Origin: Henckelia pumila
Taxonomy: Eukaryota; Streptophyta; Magnoliopsida; Lamiales; Gesneriaceae
NCBI RefSeq assembly: GCF_033568475.1
Contig: NC_133123.1
Span: forward strand, 24,972,622 to 25,036,621
Direction of reading: 5' to 3'
DNA length: 64,000 nucleotides
This document shows positions 9,716 through 22,543 of the stretch, in pieces; position 1 is the stretch's first letter; the number at the start of each line of letters is the position of its first letter. The notes beneath the pieces were generated by a model, which saw only the letters and a program-made list of their open reading frames with translations, made no database searches and had not been told where the DNA came from. The translations under genes and the position numbers were made by a program.

Positions 9716-12700
9716 ATGGAGACATCAAATGCTGACGCTTCGAATTCGGCACCTTCGTCGCCTAGCAATGGAGGTGGGAGCTCAAGAGCCCTCCAGTTCC
9801 CTTCTCTCCGGTACTTACAATCCCCTATTTCGTCACTGCTTGAATACTCCGGTATCCTGAGGGTTCGGCCTGAATACGCGTATTCTGAAGCCCACCCCCT
9901 TATAACCCGGGATGGTAATACGATTCCCAGTGTCAGCAATCAAAGCCCTAGGAATTCGGAATTGATCAACGGCGATGTTGGTGTTGACGGGAGTGGAAAT
10001 GGGGTTAGTAATGGGGAGGTTTCGATTCGGATACTTGGGGAACAAGATAGGGTTAGGGCTTTGAATGGTGGTGAAAATGATGTTAATGGGGTGGTCGGAT
10101 TGGGTGCGGAGGAGTCTGTGTTTGGTGCTGATGAGGTAAATGGGGATGGGAATGGGGGCAGTAGTGATGATAATAACAGAGAAACGTCGTCGTATCCAAG
10201 ATATGAGATACAGCAGGTGGCGAGGTGGGTTGAGCAGATTCTTCCGTTTTCTCTGCTTTTGTTGGTGGTTTTCATCCGGCAGCACTTGCAAGGTATAACA
10301 TGGGAAACAGTATTGTGTAAAATTGTCAGTTTATTTCTTTGTTCATGTGATTAATGTGATAATTCCAAGTTTTTAAAGAAATAGCAGTCCAATTGTAAAC
10401 TGTGTTCCATTGTTTTATACAAGTAGATGATAAATTGTTTGATAGCATGGATTATAAAAAAGGAGTACGACTGTGTAATAGAAGATGCAGTTGCATTCCT
10501 CTATAGTCGGTAAATTTCAGACTTGGGTTTATTTAGGGTTGTGGACGCGCCGCGGGTGACCAAACAAATTTGACAGGTGACCAAACAAATTTGACATTGT
10601 TCTAGTTTTTTATGTTACGTTTGAAATTTGCATCTTTTTTCGTTCCATTCTTTGAAGCTATAAAAGTATACTTTATGGCATCGACCATGAACTATTCTGC
10701 TAACTACGACCTCTTTGGTGTACTATTATGTTCACATCTGTCATAAATTTCCTTAGAACTGAACTCTTACTCTGTTGAGAATTGTTTTCAGGTTTTTTTG
10801 TTACCATCTACATCTATGCTGTCTTGGTCAAGTCTAATGACATTCTTCGGAAGCAAACAGCCCTAAAGGTGAATTTCCTGTTCCATGGTTGAATTGTTTG
10901 CTTCGTTATTCCCGTAATTGAAATCAATGTTCCAAAAGGAACTTATCAGACATGGATTTTGCAGGGAGAAAGGAAAATATCCGTCCTTGTTGGCTATTCC
11001 ATTTTCTTCACGCTTCAGGTATTTGGAATTTATTGGTGGTATCGGAAGGATGACATTTTCTACCCATTACTCATGATTCCTCCAAAGGCAATCCCACCCT
11101 TCTGGCATGCAATATTTATTCTACTGGTGAATGGTATGTTATTAACCCCTCTTGATTGTTTATTTGCTGGAATCACTTTTCTGTTGCGATGTTCGTTGCC
11201 CAACAAAACATTCACTCAGGCACACTTCATTTGTTAGCTTTTTTCTAGGTCTTTTTATTTGGGGATCGAGTTCTTCACAGTTAGCTCCCTATTTATGTCG
11301 TGATTCGTGGAGACATAAGAAACTTGTTGCATTAGCATGTTTTTCATCATGGTATCGTGAATTTAGTTGCGGCACGCTTAATGGAAATACACCTAATGAT
11401 GCTTTATATATGCCACGCCATCTTATCTCGATTCTCATGATAGGAGACCTTTTAAAGGTTATTTATCTCAACCTGCATTTCAAGTTCATCGTCAGTTTTT
11501 TTTTTGTGTGACCTCATATTAGTCAGTACTGGTACAAACACCGATAATATACAATCTTGGTGGTCTTTGTACTTCTAGTTTATTATCACCCCTCCCATCT
11601 TATTTTGGTCTGGGCAGGGTGGGGTGGGGAGGGGGAATCACGTATTCACGTTTCAGGGCAACAATGTTTTGTCTGCATACATCATACATGCCTATAAATC
11701 TTTATCACCTTCTTTGTGTTTGGTGCTGCAGATACGATGGTGCGTGAGGCGGCAATGGTCTTGAAATTAATCCTGTTGATGTATTACAAGAATGGTAAAG
11801 GCCATAATTTTCGTAGACAGGTAACAAAACCCAAGTATATAATATGGAGTAGAATATGATTTATTAATTTATAGTCATATTATTTGTAATCTGGCAATGA
11901 TATGTGAAATTGAATGGGAATTAAACAGTAATATTTTGGTCTTGTAGGGCCAAATGTTGACACTGGTTGAGTACACATTGCTGCTGTACCGTGCATTATT
12001 ACCAGCCCCTGTGTGGTATAGATTTTTCCTAAACAAAGTCTATGGGAGTCTGTTTTCATCACTAATAACAGGGCTGTATTTAACTTTTAAGCTAACTTCA
12101 CTTGTTGAGAAGGTATGTTATTTAACAAGTTACTTGATGTCTTACCTTATCTTGTTCTTGAATCTTGAAAGTCATCCTTATCTAATCACTTAATTTCTTT
12201 CTTCCTTCAGGTCCGGTCATTCTTGACTTCAATAAAAGCATTATCTAAAAAAGAAATTCATTATGGGTGTCATGCGACATCAGAACAGGTTTGATGCTTC
12301 TTCTGACCTTCCAAAGTTACATTTATTTGTGCACTTTAGCATGCAAAGTTCTTCTTGTCATACCACTAGACAGGGGCTTTATTTTCAAGGTCGCTCAAGT
12401 GCCTGGCTCGGCATTTGGCGAATATATTGTCATTGATGAGCCTTTCTTTCATACTGCTAAAATACAAGTCTCTCTGAGTCACTTTCAGGGTCATCTCCTT
12501 TTAAAAAAAAACTTTATGGTTCTTTTGATCTTACTCAATCATCTGAATTGTTCTAAAATTAACTAATTCTCTCACGAGGCAAATACTGATAGTTTTGATT
12601 GAGCTCAATCTGGCCTACAACTTAGTATTTCATTCAATTATTATTATATTCCTCACCTCACCCTAGCCTACAACTTAATGTTTCATTCAGTTATTATTAT

Positions 12701-14246
12701 ATTCCTCTGAGTTTAGAAAACTATTTCAAGGTTTTTATGATGTGATCAACTGTATTCTATTGTTCTTTGCCACTAGCTGATAATTGGTTTCCCACTTTTA
12801 GCAAGGAGAATTTTTGCCTCATGTTTTCTTTTTCTAGTTTGTGATAAGTTTTAGTACTTTCTCGAGTTTTATGTTCCTACTTTGTGAAATTGCCTCATGA
12901 TCTGCTTAATAAGTTTACTGAGGTTAAAAAAATAAGACATCTGCTTATGGAACTTTTATTCATCGTACTTAGGTTAATGCAGCTGGAGATTTGTGTGCTA
13001 TATGCCAGGAGAAGATGCACTCCCCAATTTTGTTGCGCTGCAAGCATATCTTCTGTGAAGACTGTGTTTCTGAATGGTTGGTTTTCATTTCTCATTTCAC
13101 GCTATATTTTTTTTATGATCGTATATGGAGTTCCATTTTCTTGATTGATGTTGGTTCATACGTATATACTTGTTTGACTTGGTCTCCCAGGGATCACTGA
13201 ATCGGATTACGTCGAAATCAGCAACCCTTGAAAAATTTAATATTTGTTTTGTGATACTGAGAACTTCAATTTTATCATGCCGTAATGGTGAAGCTGATAA
13301 CTATTATAGGTAACTACTCATGGAACAAATGATAGTTGAAACATGTTTTTCCATCGAGCAATAATTGCATGATCCACCAATAGCAATCTATTATTTTGCA
13401 GTTCTCTTTCTACACTCCTCTCTCACAGTCGTGCACACACTAGAGAGTGTGTGTGTGATTTCCTCTGAAAGAACAATAGTGATATTGCCTCATCTGATGA
13501 TGTGTCTCATAATTTCAACCTCCAATAATAACACTTTCTTGAAATGCTAAAGATAATGTCCATGATAGATAAATCGTTGATGAATGCCTCAGTCATACCA
13601 CTTCAGAACACAACATTTTTATGATTTTTCATATACGTCTTCATTTTAGAAAGAAAACTGATTTTGAGAAAGAGAGCTGAATAATTGACCATTCATAACA
13701 CGTATGAAAAGTTTTGTCATAAATGTTCACTTCTAAGATTATCATATTTATGTGCCTCACCTACGGTTAATGGCGGGCTCAATGTTTGTGAACTTTTGAC
13801 GCATGGAACTGTAAAGATTATAGTCTTCTATATTCGCACAGTCCCTTTAGAAATTACTAAAATGTTTTGTCATTTTCTCTAGGCCTGGGGAGAGGTGTGT
13901 TTGTTGTATGCTCATAGTTGATACATGATTTAGTTGCAACTATATCAGTATATCTTTATGATGTAAAAACACTCGGTGTACCATGGGTTGAATATCGTAT
14001 TGCTTTATGGGAATTTTTTGATTTGCATGGAATGCAGTATTTGTAACAAAACGAGGAAATGGACAGCATTGTAGTTCATGTAATTATTATTATACGTAAA
14101 TTTAATAATGAATTAATAAGCTTGCATTTTGCGTTTCCAGGTTTGAAAGAGAGAGGACTTGCCCCTTGTGCAGAGCGCTGGTTAGACCTGCTGATCTTCG
14201 ATCATATGGTGATGGATCGACCAGCCTTCTCTTCCAACTGTTCTAA
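9716..14246 (+). CDS. RING-HC membrane E3 ubiquitin ligase (RNFT-like), 8 exons
   Basis: Coding exons: 9716-10292, 10792-10868, 10965-11133, 11732-11820, 11948-12112, 12211-12288, 12973-13076, 14141-14246. All introns are GT-AG; the sum is 1365 bp, giving 454 residues. The first ~170 residues are low-complexity, Ser/Asn/Gly-rich. About five hydrophobic segments follow between residues ~178 and ~350 (for example [44 protein letters not shown]). The C terminus is a C3HC4 RING: C393, C396, C408, H410, C413, C416, C427, C430, then a conserved tail ending SLLFQLF. This matches the plant homologues of RING finger and transmembrane domain proteins (RNFT1/2 in animals), expected to act at the ER membrane in ubiquitination; substrate unknown. 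The in-frame codons upstream of 9716 have no ATG. It looks intact. Confidence 0.93.
10555..10597 (+). repeat. 21-bp tandem duplication in intron 1 of the RING gene
   Basis: The unit GGTGACCAAACAAATTTGACA occurs twice in direct succession, right after a GC-rich GGACGCGCCGCGG stretch in an otherwise AT-rich intron. Confidence 0.8.
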
Positions 14247-14772
14247 TTTGACCGGGAACTTCAAATTCATTCCGGTATTTTTGCGAACCTTTTCTGCAAA
14301 AGGAGGGCGTTTTCCAAACACTGACCTGGGTTCTTAATACTCTAAAGAAAGTCGCTCGTTGTTATATGCAAAAATCTTCTGTCTACATAAAGCATGCTTG
14401 TATAATGTATCTGATGACGTCGATACTACCACGCTGGATGATAGGATCTTTGTATTCCACTGTATGTATTGTTTTCAACTTTTGACACTCCTCAATGAAG
14501 TTAGTTTTGTTATGCGGCGCGCACATCTAGCGTATGGCTTGTTCAAGATTTGGCGTGTGAATTGCAGACTTGAAATCATTTCGATGCTATATATGATTAG
14601 CTTCCCCGAGTGAAACAAAACCAATGGAACCAGATAACATGTGATTCGTTTAGGATCTTTATGCTATATAAATTTACCTTCTATACTATTATCATGGTCA
14701 GTTGCGCATGATGCGAATGCATAATACGAAAGTTGTATGTAGCACAAGTAGAGGATGTATTTTATGTCAGGT

Positions 14773-14807
<35 letters not shown>

Positions 14808-15723
14808 TGGATTTATTATATTCGAAAAAACTCGTGAGACTGAGGTGGGTTTACGAATCAATTTTGTGATATGAATCTTGTATCTGGACCACTTATAAAA
14901 AATTATTACTATTTATATTAAAAATATTATTTTTATTATATTTCATGGATAAAAATCCGTGAGATCATCTCATTAAATATCTATTCTAATATATTTGACA
15001 ATTGTCGTTCTTAGATGTTTATCTTTTTGCATTTGATAGAGAAGATAAGTGTCGAATGCATTAGTTTTATGAAATTTTGATTCTTGAGTGTAGCTAATTG
15101 TGAGGTGATATGAGCTAGTACGAATAACTTTCATAAATTAATACTAAAATAATCAATAATTTATATTATGCAATATTTTTCTTAGTCTCAATTTGAATAT
15201 TATGCTTGAGAATTTTTACATGATTATGTGATATTTATTATACATATTATAAAATTAAAAAATTCTAAAATTCTAAATATAATTAAATAGCACAGTTTTC
15301 AAAAAAAAAATGTTATTTACACTCCAAAAAATGTTAATAACACTGCACGTTATCTAATTAATTAATTGTTGGACAATATTACACTTCCACTATCTTTTTT
15401 TATATATAATAAAATCTTTTTTTTTAACGGTTATATAATAAAATCTTAATTCACCTTAAAAAAACTTTAACAGTATATTTTTGTATGTTGACAATTAAAA
15501 TTTTTATTCAAATAAATAAAATTTAATATTTTCAGAAAAATTTCACAAAATTTTAGTATATATTAAAAATGCAAATAACAAAAAAATCATATTCTTTATA
15601 TTTTATCCCAAGTAATTTTAGTATGTTCTTCAAAATAATGAAAAACTATTTTTTTCAAAAACATTAACTATTGAAATGTAAAAATTGTTTTACCAAAATT
15701 TTATTAAGTTTGAGATAAAATAC
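14247..15723 (+). other. 3'UTR of RING gene and AT-rich spacer
   Basis: The first ~400 bp probably hold the 3'UTR. A (TA)n microsatellite is at 14774-14804. At 14832-14985 lies a dispersed repeat with CTCGTGAGACTGAG and ATCCGTGAGATCATCTCA ends, related to copies near 25588 and 29815. The rest is AT-rich with no gene seen. Confidence 0.5.
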
Positions 15724-15726
15724 TTA

Positions 15727-16361
15727 GGACATGATTGATATGAATGAATGAACATTCTTATCTCATTTCTCATACCTATGTTTGATATGAACATGGACCA
15801 TTCCCGTGGAAATGGCTATTCTCACGTTCATTGGAATGACATTCCATCCATTTTGAATGGGAATGATCATTCTCACTCTCATTTTTTATTTTTGTAAGAA
15901 ATTTTTTCTATATTTAGTTTATTTTTATCAATCTAACCTTGTATAATAATAACAATAATATTTAATATTATATATAAAATAACAAATTATTATATAATTA
16001 TTTTACTATTATATATAAATAATTATTATTACGTATATATCATTATTATTAATATGATTTATTATATATTTATCTATCGATATTATTATTTAATAAATAT
16101 TAATTTAAAAAATTAATATTTATTATTATTATTATTATATATTATTTTATTTTATTATTTAACTACTACTAATAATAATTATTATTATATTTTGAATTTT
16201 TATTATTATAATAATTATTTTTTTATTATCATAAAAATATTATTATATTAAAAAATATTTTAAAAAATATTCCGATTAATATATAAGATAAACGAAATAA
16301 AATAAATAATTTTATAATATTACTAATTTAGTATTTAATAATTGTAATAATATTAATAATG

Positions 16362-16394
<33 letters not shown>

Positions 16395-16621
16395 TATGAG
16401 TAGTTATTATTATTATATATTATTTTATTTTATTATTTAACTACTACTAATAATAATTATTATTATATTTTGAATTTTTATTATTATAATAATTATTTTT
16501 TTATTATCATAAAAATATTATTATATTAAAAAATATTTTAAAAAATATTCCGATTAATATATAAGATAAACGAAATAAAATAAATAATTTTATAATATTA
16601 CTAATTTAGTATTTAATAATT

Positions 16622-16657
<36 letters not shown>

Positions 16658-16851
16658 TATGAGTAGTTATTATTATTATTTTTTTGGTTAAAAATATTTG
16701 ATTATTAAAATACTTTCATTTCATTCATTTTCATTTTTTTCAATATCAATCATTGGAATGAAATAAAAATATCATTTCATTCTCGTTGTTATTCAATTCC
16801 AAAGTTGATTTCATTCCTTCTTTATTCCATTATAACGTACCAATCATGCCC
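15727..16851. mobile_element. Tourist-like (PIF/Harbinger) non-autonomous element, 1.1 kb
   Basis: Terminal inverted repeats GGACATGATTGATATG (left) and GGGCATGATTGGTACG (right, read on the minus strand) are flanked by TTA on both sides (15724-15726 and 16852-16854), the target duplication of PIF/Harbinger elements. No transposase frame. The inside is almost pure A/T with trinucleotide runs and carries a large tandem duplication. Confidence 0.75.
16126..16676 (+). repeat. Direct tandem duplication of ~270 bp inside the Tourist-like element
   Basis: AACTACTACTAATAATAATT occurs at 16161 and again at 16439; the block that follows, down to AACATATGAGTAGTTATTAT (16391 and 16654), is nearly identical. 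The copies differ mainly by the length of a (TAA)n run, about 15 bp shorter in the second, which suggests a recent duplication. Confidence 0.88.
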
Positions 16852-16854
16852 TTA

Positions 16855-16968
16855 GGTATAGTGTTTGCAACCTCTAAAAATAAGTGATTGTAGATTATTT
16901 TTTTCTTTAACAAATTTGTGAAGAAAAAAATTTATGATCACTTCTATTTAGAGATTGCAAATACTACC
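16855..16968. mobile_element. Small MITE abutting the Tourist-like element
   Basis: GGTATAGTGTTTGCAA and its near complement TTGCAAATACTACC bound 114 bp, flanked by TTA and TAA. It starts directly after the target site copy of the previous element. Confidence 0.6.
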
Positions 16969-17439
16969 TAAATATCTTAATAACTTTGATTAGAATTAAA
17001 ATTTTTGTTTTTTTTATATATATGTATATAAAAAAATTAGAAAATAATAACGACAAATGGGAGATAAAATATCAATTAAGAAGAACAAAATTATAAGTTA
17101 TTTTTTAATGTTTGGTTTGCGTATCTTCTAAATTTAATGTGAGTAACAAATTTAACAATAGGTTTTGTAACAAATTTAATAAATAAAATTTTACCAAAAA
17201 TAAATACAATTAATAAAGGTTGTTATTGTCAATTTTGAGTATGAAACTTAAAAATAGAGTGTGTTTATCAAAAAATAAAGTGTAAATAATACTCTCTTTT
17301 TCTGAAAATGTGAATCTATGATTCTTGTATATTGAAATGCAAGTTCAATTAGGTCTAACCTTTGTTTGTTTTATTATTTGATATATCAAGTTACAATAAA
17401 AAAATATGATAAACATTTTTTTGAAGGCTAAAGATTGCA
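16969..17439. other. AT-rich spacer
   Basis: No gene, RNA or clear element seen. Mostly A/T runs. Confidence 0.5.
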
Positions 17440-17690
17440 ATTTATTTATTAATAAGAGAGATCATTCATTACAAGATTTATCGACCAAAAAGAAAAATTT
17501 GCATGCTCCCAAACAAGATAAGAGGAGGAAGAAATAGCAAAAGCGGAGATCTCGTGAGCATCATGATTCGTCGACCTCCTAACGTACCTGAAGGTAATAA
17601 AGTTGTGAGACTTCAAAAAACTTCTGATATCGATGCAATAGATCTCACATAGCTGAGATCCTCTTATGGCCATAAATTATATATATTGAA
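17440..17690 (-). pseudogene. LINE-derived RNase H-like (RVT_3) 3' fragment
   Basis: The minus-strand frame 17673-17449 reads FITFRYVRRSTNHDAHEIS followed by WSINLVMNDLSY and a stop. This is the C terminus of the RNase H-like domain that ends plant L1-type LINE polyproteins (pattern F-x-V-x-R-x2-N-x2-AHx-L and a terminal LVxxDL). Only the last ~75 codons are left, as in 5'-truncated LINE insertions. Confidence 0.7.
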
Positions 17691-17699
17691 TGTTTTTTG

Positions 17700-18074
17700 C
17701 GCATCACGTGTTATAGAACTACGTATTTTTTTTTTAAAAAAAACTTTTATTTTTTCTTGTTTGTATAAAGAAGCTAGTCATAAACAATCCATAAAACAAT
17801 GAGTGGTCTTTTTTTTTTTTAAAGATGGTATCACGAATTTATATTCGTAAATTAACATGTATCAACTCGATATATTTATAATTAAAGTAATAATTTTGAA
17901 TTAAAAAAAAACAGTTTTCATGAATGGAGTCGGATTGGAAATCTGTTTCACAATATTGACCCGTATATAAAATAAATATAAAAACGGATTTACAAAACCT
18001 ATATATATTTTTTTCGAAAGTATCAAAACCTATATTTATTGATTCCCAAATTCCCCTCTATAGAATAATAAATA
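17700..18074. other. AT-rich spacer
   Basis: Poly-T/A runs and ATCACGAATTTATATTCGT, perhaps an old copy of the dispersed repeat seen near 25.6 kb. No gene seen. Confidence 0.4.
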
Positions 18075-18430
18075 CTAGTCGTCGTGTCACACGCGTTGCG
18101 TGTGTAAAAACACGGGATGAAAATTATAAATTAAGAAATATCTAATACATAATAATTTCTAATAAATATCTAATACATAAAACACGAGGTGAAAATTAGT
18201 AAAAATTACATATTGAGATTTTGAAACGAAAGAGTTTCTTCTAGAATATGGGTGGTGAGGAGAGAAGGGGTGGAGAGTTTGAAATTGAAGCCATTTTTTT
18301 GAGACGTGGAATGAGAAAGTTGGAAGAACATTAGTAATGAAACAATATTACCAATAGAACCATAAAACTAATTCTACAATGAACATAATATAGGGGCAAA
18401 ATGGATAAACATAATTTGGTGTCATTGTCA
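18075..18430 (-). mobile_element. Non-autonomous Helitron, 3' end at 18075
   Basis: On the minus strand: a perfect 7-bp hairpin CACACGC-AAC-GCGTGTG (18104-18088), nine bases, then CTAG followed by T. This is the 3' signature of a Helitron inserted between A and T. The 5' end to the right could not be recognised, so the right coordinate is approximate. Confidence 0.6.
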
Positions 18431-19185
18431 TACCAAGACAGTTTCGATCAGATTATCTTATTTAAAAAAATATATATATCTATCAGATTATCTAATACAT
18501 CTCTTAACTTGAATCGAATTTGTATGATGCCAACATTATTAAATGACATTGATACTTAGCACGGTTTATAATAGTTTCCAAAAAGAGCTTTTGATCTTTT
18601 CTTTCGGAAAGTTTTCAAATTTTCAAGGAAAATTTCAAAAAAAAATATTTGGAAGCAATCTCAAACACTACCTTAAAAGCATACTAAACTTGTGTTTATC
18701 GCAAAAATCCACCTTTCTCCCGACGGTCATGTCTTCGATTTACATCTTAGTACCGAGGCTAAGCTTCGCGACAACTCACAAGCCTTTTATGTTATGAAAA
18801 ATAAAAGAAATATTTTGGAACACAATATTGACAAAGATGAGTCAATAATTCAGTAAAGGTCATTTGAGTAATAATTGAAATGGGAATATGGGATACAAGT
18901 TATTCGAATCATTCACATCGAGATCAATGAACGTTTAGAATCCGTATTATTGCTTTTTTACTAATTCGAATCGAATAGTGATATAAGATGGGTCTATTTT
19001 GGTACGTCTCTCTCGTGATCGTATAGCACCATATGCATTATCTTGTTTGCTTGTGTATTATGTATAGTGGGTTGCGTTTTTTATGGGCGGGGACCGGACC
19101 CATTCCCACGTGTGTTAGTCAAATTTCATATTATTAGATTATGGATTTGGAATTCTGGGGACACAACCACATGTATTGCTCCTTC

Positions 19186-19234
<49 letters not shown>

Positions 19235-19339
19235 AGAACACATTCCATCGTTATTTTTGGTTCATATCTGGTAAATTTTCGGACTAACACAATATTTTGT
19301 AAACCATGTTAGTGAGATACACTGGATATGCTCTGTTAC
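18431..19339. other. Spacer with (TA)n microsatellite
   Basis: No gene seen. A (TA)n run lies at 19187-19227. A short less AT-rich stretch near 18700-18790 has no recognisable coding content. Confidence 0.45.
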
Positions 19340-19800
19340 AACAGACTCGTATAAACATATATGACGGTGTTGAAACACCTATAACAACATGCATCAGAAT
19401 AATTAAACACACAAATAATTATGCACAAGTGAATTAACATACTTGTGCGATGCCTCGAGGAAAATAATCATTAGAAAACAATATTAGTTTACAAAACTAA
19501 TACTAGTGAATAAATGGAGAACTAGCTTCCTTAACAAGTGAAGGAAGTAAATTTCATCCTAAAATGCTAATAACAAAAATAATCAAATAAACAAGAATTC
19601 AAAATCATGTGTAGCCAAAATACAGGGTCACAGACATCTCTTCAACAACACTTTGCACGGGTGTTGCCTTCGAGTGTCTCCAACACTGCACGAAAACAGA
19701 GAAAAACAACACTCGAATATATGAGTTCTTCAGAAAATATCTCCGAGAATTGTGATATCTCTAGAGACTGTTTTGGTCTTGAAATTATTCTTTGAATAAA
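19340..19800 (-). repeat. Probable degenerate copia LTR fragment
   Basis: Read on the minus strand it contains CACTTGTGCATAATTA and GGTGTTTCAACACCG, in the same order and spacing as ACTCGTGCAAAATTA and GGTGTTGTAACACTA in the copia LTR near 58730-58810. Neither PBS nor coding sequence is attached, so it would be a solo LTR or a remnant. Confidence 0.4.
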
Positions 19801-20883
19801 TATCTACACAATATAGAAGTAGTGTTTCATTTGGAAACAAACTATTTTAAATATAAGATATCAGATCGAGAGTTTAAGAAAATAAATATTCTAGGAATGC
19901 AAAACTCTTGATGCATCATGCATATTCTAATAAAAAAGGAATTTTTTTAAAAAGAAATAAATAGTGTTTTGCAAGACAAGTAATGTTTTTTTTTCAGGAG
20001 GAATCAAACTCCTAATCATATCCAAAGCTCACATATTCCACTAATTCGAATCTGAGTTAATTTTACATGATTCTTATAAAAAATAAGATATCGATTTTTT
20101 TTCCCCTGAGAATTATTTTTCCAATGAGCATGTGACATGGGCTACTGTAAATAGTATCTGCTCGAACGCGACACTTGTATACATCTTAATTTTAATGCCA
20201 AATAGAAATTTAATTATATTAATTGTGAATTATGATGGAACAATATTTTCCCATTATGTTTAAGTTTTCAATTTACTATATTTGTTTCTTCGTAAAAAAT
20301 AATAATGATGTCATAAAGACAAGCAATTTAAGGTGTCAACATCTCGTAGTTGATAATGTTGAAGTTGGCATACATACAAAAGTGGAGCAAACTTCATGTT
20401 TCAAATTTGACATGATCGATTTCGTTGCTTAAGTCTATATAATAATAATAATATGAAAATGTACGATTTTTTTTTTAATAGTAAAAGAAATTTTTCAGAA
20501 AAAAAAAAACAATTATATGCGATGGACTCATGTGTCATGCCCTAATTACAAAATCTAACATGCTTCTTCTCATGTAGTGTAGATTTGACTAATTATTTCA
20601 ACTGTATGCACTAACTTGCATACGATAGCATTTGGTGTGCTTCACTATTTTTCCACTGATTTCAATTTGGTCACTATGGATGGCATGCAAAAGTCAAATT
20701 TCAATTTAAATATCAGAAAAGACATTACAAATATCCCATTTTAATAATACAATATATGAATTCTATATATGTCTTTTTTTTTTAAATATGACACATGTAT
20801 ATTTTAATTAATTTTACCTTAACATATATCTTATAGTTATAGCATATATACTTTGCGATCAGTACTTTCTTGGGTGTTATAAA
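19801..20883. other. AT-rich spacer
   Basis: Contains poly-T/poly-A runs; no gene, RNA or bounded element recognised. Confidence 0.45.
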
Positions 20884-20994
20884 ATGGTTGATATCGTGGC
20901 GGTAACCGGAGCTCGCGAGTTGCTTGTAAGTTTGGGCGAGCAGAAGAGGAAGAAGAAGGATCAGTTTCGCACATTTGCGGTCGGTTTGGGATAA
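20884..20994 (+). other. Isolated GC-richer 36-codon frame, unknown
   Basis: ATG 20884 to TAA 20992-20994 encodes a short basic peptide with the stretch GEQKRKKKDQF. Base composition differs sharply from the surrounding AT-rich DNA, which suggests a captured or leftover piece of a gene or element. No splice partner or family was recognised, so I do not call it a gene. Confidence 0.25.
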
Positions 20995-21275
20995 AATATT
21001 GATTCATCGATTGATTTAAATTTCTAAGAAATTTAACGTTTTGAGATAATGAATTATTTTTAAAATTTTAACTTCATATATGACGTTGGAACAAATGTTT
21101 CTTTCAGAGATGACCATAGGGCCAGGATCAGCTGGAGATGTCTGGGCATTATTATACTAGGACACAAAAGTTGCACTTTCGATGGGCCAAGTTGGGCCAT
21201 GCTGACTTAACCTAAGGCCCAACAGGTCTTTTACCAAGCTGGACCACTTACTTTTCTCTTTCTCTTTTAAATATA
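20995..21275. other. Spacer, nothing recognised
   Basis: Mixed composition, with GGGCCAGG and GGGCCAAGTTGGGCC motifs near 21120-21200. No frame of note. Confidence 0.4.
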
Positions 21276-21306
21276 CTAACGAGATTGGCACATACGTTGT
21301 GTGTGA
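21276..21306 (-). mobile_element. Helitron-like 3' end (TTAG variant)
   Basis: On the minus strand CACACACAACGTATGTG (21305-21289) is followed after eight bases by TTAG and then T. Spacing equals that of the four clearer Helitron ends in the window; the terminal CTAG is changed to TTAG. The rest of the element to the right is not delimited. Confidence 0.4.
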
Positions 21307-22128
21307 AATTATGAACACGATGCTATCCATCTGCGTTTGAGGTTTTCAAACGTGTTGATGGTTCAGTTATTTTCAATTTTTGGTGAAGGTGGGTGAAGCG
21401 GTTGATGTTTTTTAAGAGAGATATTTTTCAAACTGGACACAATTCTCACGAAATAGAGTAAAATAAAGGGTGAAAATGTGAAATGAGCAGAAAACTTGGT
21501 GTATGTATATTAGATGAGAATAAGCGGTTTTTTTCACAATGAGAACTTCAATAATTTTTTTTATCATCACCATCATTCATATATGGATGGATGAATTTTT
21601 TCAACATTATAATTATTTTAATTTTCTTATTTGACATTCATCAAATTATCAATTATTTCTCCTTTCATTAATTTTATTGTTGACGTTAATTATTATCTTC
21701 AGTTTGCCTCTCATTCAGTACATATATACTTCGTTTTATTTCCCTTTTCTGTTTTTTCTAAACTTAAAAATGCTCGCGTGTCGTTGTCTCGTTGATTATT
21801 GAATATATAACTTAATTATATCAAACAAAAAATTAAATTTGATCTGTTCTAGCTACAAATGATCATATAACTTATATTTGGAATCCATTTGTAAATTAAT
21901 ATACATGTAAATGTGCATGTTTCATTTGTATAATTTAGTATTCATTTTTATTAAAGAAACTAACCAAATTAACGATAGAAATATATAACTACTCATAGAT
22001 CGCTTATTGAATAATACACGAGACTTTGCATGTCTTTAAACAGCTACAGGTTGTGAAAAAATAATCATTTATTGGGACATAATCTGGAACACAACGGTAA
22101 CATTTTTAAATTTGCAAACAAAAGATTC
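21307..22128. other. AT-rich spacer, possibly Helitron body
   Basis: No gene seen. The part up to about 21500 resembles the purine-rich interior of the other Helitron copies (GTGAAGGTGGGTGAAG). Confidence 0.35.
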
Positions 22129-22131
22129 TTA

Positions 22132-22543
22132 CAGTGTGTTTGAATGCAACAAATGAGATTTGAAATTGGATTTGGATTTGGATTTGGATTTGATTTCAAA
22201 TCCATGGAATTAAAATTTTATTTTAGTATTTGCAGAACTTAAAATATAATCGTTGGAATTGATCATATAAATTTTGAATAAATGATATTTTCTAATTTTT
22301 TTTAAAAAATACTTGAAATTTATGACTAAATTATATATATTTAATGATTTTATTGTTTTTAAAACTCAAATCCCATGAAATCCCATGAAATTCGATCAAT
22401 TTTGTAAGCATTTCGTTTAGTTAAATAAAATCTCATCAAATCACATCAAATATCAATTTCATTTTAAAATTTCATTTTGTCAAATACTAAATCAGTATAG
22501 GCAAATTCAAATCCCCTCCAAATCCATTCTATCAAACACAGTG
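22132..22543. mobile_element. Tourist-like MITE, 412 bp
   Basis: CAGTGTGTTTGA at the left and CACTGTGTTTGA (minus strand) at the right, with TTA duplicated on both sides (22129-22131, 22544-22546). Inside, GGATTT is repeated near the left and its complement near the right, forming a foldback. Confidence 0.75.

Noticed and set aside
16350..16680. Regularly spaced repeats resembling an array
   Set aside because: They are (TAA)n runs in a duplicated A/T-rich MITE core, not spacers and repeats of a CRISPR type, which would not be expected in a plant nucleus.
19043..19228. 61-codon frame ending in YIYIYI
   Set aside because: The end is a translated (TA)n microsatellite.
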